Source: Bin87 sp963663945
GTDB lineage: Bacteria; Chloroflexota; Dehalococcoidia; Lucifugimonadales; UBA3495
DNA length: 64,000 nucleotides
Assembly: GCA_963663945.1 (NCBI GenBank)
Contig: OY760687.1
Location: 2,542,001 to 2,606,000 of the forward strand
Reading direction: 5' to 3'
A model generated the notes under the pieces. That model worked only from the letters and a program-made list of their open reading frames with translations. It was not told the DNA's origin and did not search any database. This document shows, in pieces, positions 58,797-64,000 of this stretch. Numbering within the stretch: position 1 is the first letter of the stretch; each line of letters opens with the position of its first letter. The translations under genes and the position numbers were made by a program.

Positions 58797-60071
58797 ATGA
58801 ACGCCAACGACCTGCACGATTCACTGCCGCCCATCACGGAAAAACAACTGGCTCTTCTGTGGCAGCGCAGGGCGGCGCGCAGCCGGGCGCTTCGAACCGA
58901 ACGCGGCAACCGGATCCGCGTGCTCTATCCGGGACGCCCGGGAGTCACCGCCGGGCCGGATTTTCGGGACGCCCTGCTGCTGGTGGAAGACCAGGGCCTC
59001 GTGCAGGGCGATGTGGAAGTACACCTGCGCCAACACGATTGGCGATCTCACGGGCACCACGAGGACCCCAACTACAACGGGGTGGCGCTGCACGTCGCCC
59101 TGGAAACCAGGGGTGCGCATTCGGCGACGGCCAGCGGTGGCGAACCCCCGCTGGTTGGACTCGGCGCTTTGCTCGACGATGCGCGGGTCGAGGAAACGTC
59201 AGAAGAAGTGAGGGATCACCTCTGGCGGTTGCTGGAAAGGCAGGGCTACCGTCGGCCCGACAAGGCGGAGCGGATGGCTGCATTGCTGAACCGTGCCGGG
59301 GACGAGAGGTTCCTGTCCAGGAGCCGCGTTCTTCAACGTCTGATGTCGGAACAATCGCCGGCGCAAACTCTGTGGGAATCAATATGCGAAGCGCTGGGTT
59401 ATCGACACAACCAGCACGCGTTCCTACAACTGGCGGTTGCCGCTCCAATCGGCGCGTTGGAAGACCTGGCGTGCCGTTCGTCCGAAAGCGAACGGATCAA
59501 CACACTAAACAACGTACTGCTCGAGTTAGCCGGGTTCAGCGACGCCGGGCGCGCGGCCCGTCGGGACACAATTCACCCGATGTCCGGAAGGCCATTCGAG
59601 GCTCCACAGTGGAAGATGTTCCGGGTGCGGCCGTCGAACCATCCCCGCCGCCGGGTGGAGGGGGCAGCCATACTTTTGGCCCGGTTCGCCGGCACGGGCT
59701 TGCTGGCTGGCACGGCACGCGTTGCTGCCGCGGGCAATCCGTCGAAGTTGACCGAGGCGTTGAGTGTGGGTAGCGGCGTCGGAGGCGGAACGGCGTTGGT
59801 TGGGAATGGCCGGGCGAGGGAGATCGCCGTCAACGCGGTGCTGCCGTTCCTGCACGGACTGGCGACGCTTGGCGGTCCCGCGGGCAGACCCGAAGCGATG
59901 CTGGAACTGTACCGGAATTACGGAAAGCTCACGGAGAACGAAATCACTCGGGAACTGGCGTCGTCGTTGCAGCCCGCGGAATGGGGACGAGTTGCCCGCA
60001 CCGCCCGACAACAACAAGGCTTGATCCACCTGCAACGCCTGCTGGCCGGCGCCGGCACTGCACAACGCTAA
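58797..60071 (+). CDS. DUF2851 protein
   Basis: Protein of 424 residues of the DUF2851 family, function unknown. The block VQGDVEVHLRQHDWRSHGHHEDPNYNGVALHV matches the family core (GDVEVH and the His-rich HGHHxDP). The N-terminal half carries LTEKQ-like SLPPITEKQLALLWQRR, and the C-terminal half an Arg-rich NHPRRRVEGAA. It occurs mainly in Bacteroidota and Chloroflexota (recollection). Some residues recall restriction-endonuclease-like folds (several Asp/Glu-x-Lys in a beta sheet), but I do not claim that activity. ATG preferred to a TTG three codons earlier. Confidence 0.8.
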   Translation: MNANDLHDSLPPITEKQLALLWQRRAARSRALRTERGNRIRVLYPGRPGVTAGPDFRDALLLVEDQGLVQGDVEVHLRQHDWRSHGHHEDPNYNGVALHVALETRGAHSATASGGEPPLVGLGALLDDARVEETSEEVRDHLWRLLERQGYRRPDKAERMAALLNRAGDERFLSRSRVLQRLMSEQSPAQTLWESICEALGYRHNQHAFLQLAVAAPIGALEDLACRSSESERINTLNNVLLELAGFSDAGRAARRDTIHPMSGRPFEAPQWKMFRVRPSNHPRRRVEGAAILLARFAGTGLLAGTARVAAAGNPSKLTEALSVGSGVGGGTALVGNGRAREIAVNAVLPFLHGLATLGGPAGRPEAMLELYRNYGKLTENEITRELASSLQPAEWGRVARTARQQQGLIHLQRLLAGAGTAQR

Positions 60072-60120
60072 CGGGGGCGATGCTGATACCGCCCCCGCTG
60101 ACTTGCCAGACCCAAAGGGA

Positions 60121-60453
60121 TCATTTCAGAGGGACAGCCAGGGACACCCGAGGTTCCTCCCCGACGTTGCGGATGATGTGCCCATGGCCGGTAAGGTCCT
60201 CGGCCACCAGCACATCCCCGGGACCGAACTGACGCTTGGCTCCGCTGGCAACCTCGATCTCGGCGCCGCCGGACATGAACACAACGTACTGATGCCTGGG
60301 CGCGGTGTGGTAGTCCTGCCACCACCCGGCCGGCCGCTGGCCCACGGTAAAGTCCCCGGGGCCGACGTCGTTGGCGATCTCAGCGAACTGATCGGCGGTC
60401 AGGTCTTCAAAATGGGATTCGCCGTCGTCGCCGGCGTAGATACGGACGATCAT
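60121..60453 (-). CDS. Mini-cupin, copy 3 of 3
   Basis: Single-domain cupin of 110 residues. Shared frame with its two neighbours: RIYAGDDGESHFEDLTADQF at the start, HTAPRHQYVVFMSG (motif 1 with a His) and GPGDVLVAEDLTGHGHI (motif 2 with G-x-G-H). It keeps two or three histidines that could bind a metal. AGGAGG 11 bases upstream. It is the last of three tandem minus-strand copies. Nearest relatives are uncharacterised cupins; substrate unknown. Confidence 0.85.
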   Translation of the reverse strand: MIVRIYAGDDGESHFEDLTADQFAEIANDVGPGDFTVGQRPAGWWQDYHTAPRHQYVVFMSGGAEIEVASGAKRQFGPGDVLVAEDLTGHGHIIRNVGEEPRVSLAVPLK

Positions 60454-60478
60454 GACGTCTTACCTCCTGGCTTGCGAT

Positions 60479-60823
60479 CTAACCCTCGGCGAGGGGAACG
60501 GCCAGCGAGACCCGGAAATCATCCCCGATGCTGCGGGCGATGTGTCCGTGGCCGGTCAGGTCTTCAGCTACCAGGACGTCACCCGGGAACATGCGGACCT
60601 TGGTACCGTCCGCGACCTCGAACTCGGCGATGCCGTTCATGTTGACGACGTACTGCCGGCGCGGAGCATTGTGGTAATCGGAAAAGCTGGGGGATTCGCG
60701 GCGGTTGACATTGATGTCGCCCGGGCCCACGTTGTTGGCGATCTCAGCGAACTGATCCGGCGTGAGTTCCTGAAAATGGCTCTCGCCGTCGTCGCCGGTG
60801 TAAACGCGCACTATCTGTCCCAT
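60479..60823 (-). CDS. Mini-cupin, copy 2 of 3
   Basis: Protein of 114 residues. VRVYTGDDGESHFQELTPDQF and HNAPRRQYVVNMNG match copy 3 almost residue for residue, and motif 2 is FPGDVLVAEDLTGHGHI. The 25-base spacer before copy 3 and a good AGGAGG upstream point to a single transcript. Copies 2 and 3 are closest to each other, so the last duplication made this pair. Confidence 0.85.
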   Translation of the reverse strand: MGQIVRVYTGDDGESHFQELTPDQFAEIANNVGPGDINVNRRESPSFSDYHNAPRRQYVVNMNGIAEFEVADGTKVRMFPGDVLVAEDLTGHGHIARSIGDDFRVSLAVPLAEG

Positions 60824-60863
60824 AGGGTAGCCTCCTGTGTGATGTGGTAAACGGGCTGTGGGA

Positions 60864-61202
60864 TCAACTCGCCAGGGGAATCACGGCGGTTAGGCTGGGA
60901 ACGTCGCCGATTACGCGGGTGGTATGTCCCTGTCCGGTGGTGTCTTCCACCAGTCGCGCGTCTCCCGGGCCGTAGCGGAACGTGGTCCCATCACCGAGTC
61001 CGATCTCGATCTCGCCGCGAAGGGAGATGATGTACTGCCGGCGCGGCGCCGGATGCCAGTCGATGAAATGGCCTGGAGGCCATTCCCTGAAGTTGATCGA
61101 CTGGGCGGCCTGCGCGTCGCCCAATTCCGGATGATCGGCCAAGCTGGTTTCTTCGATGTGCGATTGGCCGTCGTCGCCGGCGTAGAGTCGGAATATCGCC
61201 AT
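60864..61202 (-). CDS. Mini-cupin, copy 1 of 3 (diverged)
   Basis: Protein of 112 residues. FRLYAGDDGQSHIEETSL, HPAPRRQYIISLRG and GPGDARLVEDTTGQGHT keep the frame of the other two but differ more widely, with a distinct middle (NFREWPPGHFIDW). It is the first gene of the array, with AGGTGA upstream of the ATG. Like the others it has no signal peptide. Confidence 0.83.
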   Translation of the reverse strand: MAIFRLYAGDDGQSHIEETSLADHPELGDAQAAQSINFREWPPGHFIDWHPAPRRQYIISLRGEIEIGLGDGTTFRYGPGDARLVEDTTGQGHTTRVIGDVPSLTAVIPLAS

Positions 61203-61513
61203 GGGTTCACCTATACGAAAACGGGCAGGAGTGCCCAGAGTGGGGCCATCTTACCCGTCAGCTGGTACGGCGGCAACCTGATATGGACGTACGCACCCAT
61301 CGGCGAGCGCTGGATGGCTGCGAATTGACGATTCGTCGGGAACAACGCACAACACGCTATACGACCCGTCGGTAGTATCTTATATCGCAGGACCTGGCTG
61401 AGACGCTCACTGGCGAGCAGGCGCCGCGGAGCAATTCGCGGCAATGGTCGGCAACGGCGAATTGCCCTGCCTGTCAGTCAAACCGATTGGCCCAATGGAA
61501 CGGAGAACGCTAC
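61203..61513. other. 311-base divergent gap
   Basis: Between the first cupin and the methyltransferase. No gene or strong promoter match was found; the ribosome sites of both flanking genes lie at its edges. Confidence 0.5.
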
Positions 61514-62335
61514 ATGACGGTCACGACTTCAGCAGACCACGAATACACCATGGGTTACAGTCCCGAGTTTTTGCAGTTGCTGGACCGGCGCAACTCTCAC
61601 ACCCACGCCGGCCACCTGTTGGGGCACCTGAAGCCGGGAATGCGGGTCCTGGACTTCGGATGCGGCCCTGGCACCATAACCGTGGGGCTGGCGGCAGCCG
61701 TAAACCCCGGAGAGGTTCACGGCATCGACATGGAGGCAAGTCAAATCGAGATAGCCCGCGGTGCCGCCTCGGCCGGTGGGCACGACAACATCACCTTCCA
61801 TGTGGGCAATGTGTACGAGTTGCCATTCGAGGATGACTTTTTTGACGTCGCCCACTGCCACGCAGTGTTGATGCACGTGCCCGACACTCAGACTGCATTG
61901 CATGAAGTGAAACGAGTGCTCAAGCCCGGCGGCATCCTGGCCAGCCGGGAGATGATCGGAGATTCATGCTTCATCGAACCCGCCGGAGAACACATCCCCG
62001 AGGCATGGGACACGTTCTACAGGTTGTTGGCCGCCAATGGTGGTCACCCTCAGATGGGGAAGGAACTCAAAAACGCACTGCTCCAGGCGGGGTTTGCCGA
62101 GATCAATGCCAGCGGGTCTTTCGACTACTTCGACACGGCAGAGGAAGTATCCTTTCTGCATGCATTCATCAGCGACTGGTTCTTTATGCCCGAAGTGGTT
62201 GCAGCGGCGACACAGTACGGCCTGGCGACCCAAGCTCAGTTTGATCAGTGGAGGGTTGAAATCGACCAGTGGAAGGACGATGTCGGCGCCGTGGGAGCGC
62301 TTGCTTTCGGCGAGGCCATCGCCAGAAAACCCTGA
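61514..62335 (+). CDS. Class I SAM-dependent methyltransferase
   Basis: AdoMet methyltransferase of 273 residues. Motif I is RVLDFGCGPGTITVGLA, motif II HGIDMEASQIEIAR, followed by NVYELPFEDDFFDVAHCHAVLMHV (motif IV region) and VKRVLKPGGILASRE (motif VI). The C-terminal extension (SFDYFDTAEEVSFLHAFISDWFFM) is typical of Ubie/demethylmenaquinone-like small-molecule enzymes but not decisive. CGGAGAAC eight bases upstream favours this ATG over an earlier TTG. Substrate unknown. It ends 85 bases before ssrA. Confidence 0.88.
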   Translation: MTVTTSADHEYTMGYSPEFLQLLDRRNSHTHAGHLLGHLKPGMRVLDFGCGPGTITVGLAAAVNPGEVHGIDMEASQIEIARGAASAGGHDNITFHVGNVYELPFEDDFFDVAHCHAVLMHVPDTQTALHEVKRVLKPGGILASREMIGDSCFIEPAGEHIPEAWDTFYRLLAANGGHPQMGKELKNALLQAGFAEINASGSFDYFDTAEEVSFLHAFISDWFFMPEVVAAATQYGLATQAQFDQWRVEIDQWKDDVGAVGALAFGEAIARKP

Positions 62336-62352
62336 GCGTGGTGTGAGCGAAT

Positions 62353-62381
62353 TTGCCGCCTTTACCGTGCGATGCTATGAT
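62353..62381 (+). promoter_or_regulatory. ssrA promoter
   Basis: TTGCCG (62353-62358), 17-base spacer, and TATGAT (62376-62381) preceded by TGC, an extended -10. It is 40 bases upstream of the tmRNA 5' end. Confidence 0.55.
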
Positions 62382-62420
62382 TAAAAGACACGTCGCTAAC
62401 GGTTAGCGGCGTATCAAGAT

Positions 62421-62776
62421 GGGGACGCGTAGGTTCGACAGGAGCGTTTTCTGACGGATTGCAGGCCGAGGTTGCTGCTGCCCTCGTTAAAACAGTGGCG
62501 AAAAAACAACTGGCGAACGTGAATTCGCTCTAGCCGCCTAGTTGCGGCTACGTCTGTCACCAGTAAGTCCGGAAACTGGGAAGCGGACGTACAATAATTC
62601 CGGAATGCTACCCCAGGGACACCGATACTCGGGGCCATAGACTTTATCGGCTGGCGGTTGGGGCATCCTGTCGGCGGGAGTCCCCAGCAGCGAGACTAAA
62701 TCGCCGAACACGCTTGTAGCATATCCGATCAGGGGAGTTTCTGGACGGGGAGTGCGACTCTCCCCCGTCTCCACCA
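62421..62776 (+). ncRNA. ssrA: tmRNA (SsrA)
   Basis: One-piece tmRNA of 356 bases that rescues stalled ribosomes. The 5' GGGGAC pairs with the 3' GTCTCC, with the third pair a G-U as in tRNA-Ala, and ACCA is encoded. The T arm is GGGAG TGCGACT CTCCC. The tag frame ends GGC GAA CGT GAA TTC GCT CTA GCC GCC TAG, that is GEREFALAA, close to the GERELVLAG tag of Dehalococcoides as I remember it. The resume codon could be this Gly or five codons earlier (GEKTTGEREFALAA). Its 3' part is overlapped antisense by the recombinase gene. Confidence 0.93.
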
Positions 62777-64000
62777 TTCCCAGTTAAATGTCCGGTTTTG
62801 GCTGATCGCAGCGAAACATCGCTACGTTCCGCCATCGCGAGCATGGTCTGGCAGTAGTCCGGTTTTGGGAGAACCCCGACGATCGCTCGCTGATCAAGGT
62901 CCACGTACACGGCCTCGAGAAAGGTCCGCAAAATCCGGTTCCGGCAACTGACGCACGACGAGCGCCATTCTGCCCCAAATTTCGCCAACTGATTGCCCGC
63001 ATCGGTCGCTTCGTCGATTTCCAGGATGTGCGCGCCAACCATCTCAGCCTCGGCTCGGTTTTTCGTGACCGTATAGATTTTCCAGTCGATTTCCCCGGTC
63101 AAATAGAGGTGCCGGGCCCTGTCCAACTGTCCTTGAATGGCGTGTCGTTTTTGGGTAGCGGCGGTGTGGTCCTGCCCCTTCACGTGGTGTTCGATGATCC
63201 AGTCGATCCAGTCCTCCCGCAGCCGGAACCCCTCGAACAACCGCTCCACCTGCTCCTCAATCTGCCACCCCACGAACGCCTTCCCCTGGTGGCGACAGAT
63301 CACGCTGAGGCCCCGGTCCGGGCTCTTGTAGTAGGTCTTGCCGGCCGCACCCTGGGTCTGGGACCACAACTCCGTCCCGCATTCGTGGCACCGCAACAGC
63401 CCGGTCAGCAGGTGAGGATGCTCACTCTTCACGTTGCCCGATACCGAGCGCCGGGACCGGTTCTTCGCCATCCGCTCCCGCACCGTCTCGAACAACTCCT
63501 CGCTGATCAGCCCCTGGTGTCGGCCCGCAAAGTGCTCCTCCTTGTGCCTCACCTCTCCCAGATAGAACCGGTTCTTCAGCATGTCCCGCACGCTGTAGTT
63601 GGTGAACCGTCGGCCGTCCCCTTCCACCACCTCACCCATGATCACCTGGGGCTTCTTGCTCTTGGTCCGGAACCCCTGCTCGTTCAACCACCCCGCCAGC
63701 GTGCTCATCGACTCCACGCCGTTGGCGTGCCTCTGGAACATCCCCACCACCGCCTGGGCCTTCTCCCACTCCACGCGGCACCCAGTGTGTCCCTCGTCCA
63801 TCCCGTAGCACACCGCATCGCACCGCTCGTACCCGAAGGGCGGCTCCCCGTTGAACAACCCCGGCATCGCCCGCTCCCGCATCCCCTTCTTGGTGTGCCC
63901 CGACAGGGCATCGGAGAAGTACTGGGCGAAAGCCCCCAGCATGGTCATGAACAGCCTGCCTTCCGGGGTGGCGTAGTCAATGTCCTGGGTGATGGAGACG
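62644..64000 (-). CDS. Large serine recombinase (5' end beyond the window)
   Basis: Site-specific recombinase of which 451 C-terminal residues are visible. The right edge still shows the end of the resolvase domain (TQDIDYATPEGRLFMTML, then AFAQYFSDALSGHTKKGMRERA). Next come the recombinase domain (GEPPFGYE, TLAGWLNEQGFRTKS, YLGEVRHK) and a zinc-ribbon with LLRCHECGTELW and a later Cys in SVICRHQG. A long alpha-helical coiled region (QLDRARHLYLTGEIDW) completes it. The catalytic Ser is outside the window. The last 43 codons, after LTGN, lie within ssrA on the antisense strand, so the protein tail was probably created on insertion. Confidence 0.9.
   Translation of the reverse strand, partial: VSITQDIDYATPEGRLFMTMLGAFAQYFSDALSGHTKKGMRERAMPGLFNGEPPFGYERCDAVCYGMDEGHTGCRVEWEKAQAVVGMFQRHANGVESMSTLAGWLNEQGFRTKSKKPQVIMGEVVEGDGRRFTNYSVRDMLKNRFYLGEVRHKEEHFAGRHQGLISEELFETVRERMAKNRSRRSVSGNVKSEHPHLLTGLLRCHECGTELWSQTQGAAGKTYYKSPDRGLSVICRHQGKAFVGWQIEEQVERLFEGFRLREDWIDWIIEHHVKGQDHTAATQKRHAIQGQLDRARHLYLTGEIDWKIYTVTKNRAEAEMVGAHILEIDEATDAGNQLAKFGAEWRSSCVSCRNRILRTFLEAVYVDLDQRAIVGVLPKPDYCQTMLAMAERSDVSLRSAKTGHLTGNGGDGGESHSPSRNSPDRICYKRVRRFSLAAGDSRRQDAPTASR
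62777..64000. mobile_element. Left end of an element integrated at ssrA
   Basis: The sequence right after the tmRNA CCA is taken up by a serine recombinase gene pointing toward ssrA, the arrangement of an integrating element inserted at the 3' end of a stable RNA gene. Only this end is in view, so attL cannot be compared with attR and the cargo is unknown. Confidence 0.6.

Noticed and set aside
62520..62776. Tag frame AKKQLANVNSL ending in TAG in ssrA
   Set aside because: It lacks the hydrophobic ALAA-type end; the other frame ends EFALAA.

Overview
The window looks like a chromosomal stretch of a high-GC, free-living Chloroflexota bacterium of the Dehalococcoidia/SAR202 kind. This rests on inference from several things: many paralogous catabolic enzymes (enolase superfamily, LLM flavin oxidoreductase, MmgE/PrpD, 3-hydroxyisobutyrate dehydrogenase, MFS), a split GcvPA/GcvPB glycine decarboxylase, a DUF2851 protein, LppX-type lipoproteins, and a tmRNA tag frame ending GEREFALAA that resembles the Dehalococcoides tag as I remember it. 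No 16S rRNA is present to confirm this.

Layout. 1-10.9 kb, minus strand: the 5' part of dnaJ; a catabolic run (PhnD-like binding protein, hydroxyacid dehydrogenase, class IV aminotransferase, SMP-30 lactonase, FAD amine oxidase, enolase-superfamily dehydratase) ending in the fluoride exporter crcB; a DHA2 exporter; two lipoproteins. 11.2-14.2 kb, plus: a cobalamin salvage trio (cobQ, cobU, PduX-like threonine kinase). 14.3-19.8 kb, minus: a compact PHP phosphoesterase / DnaQ-DinG helicase / two OGG1-like glycosylases group that reads as a DNA-repair operon. 19.9-26.3 kb: a second hydroxyisobutyrate dehydrogenase, then gcvPA - small membrane protein - gcvPB with an FAD amino-acid oxidase and a PPOX protein upstream. 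26.6-32.6 kb, plus: MFS carrier, orphan DNA methyltransferase, dnaA, an NHL propeller, tRNA-Ala(CGC) and tRNA-Arg(CCT).

32.7-60 kb is mostly catabolic: two MmgE/PrpD proteins, SDR, alpha-hydroxyacid oxidase, alpha/beta hydrolases (one with every known fluoroacetate dehalogenase residue), LLM oxidoreductase, amidohydrolases, a hydantoinase-enolase-amidase operon ending in a DUF4258/DUF2283 pair, a TPP enzyme with an exporter, a phosphotriesterase-like protein, a PLD protein, an agmatinase-family enzyme, a 6-oxocamphor hydrolase homologue and an MBL hydrolase. Three tandem mini-cupins (60.1-61.2 kb) and a methyltransferase follow.

The window ends in the tmRNA gene ssrA. A large serine recombinase abuts it head-on, and its last 43 codons are read from the antisense strand of ssrA, which marks the edge of an integrated element running off the right end.

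Plus- and minus-strand genes often share extended -10 promoters (TGn followed by TAnnAT). Intergenic DNA also holds a 91-bp imperfect palindrome, a perfect 28-bp palindrome and a 17-bp x 5 tandem repeat.
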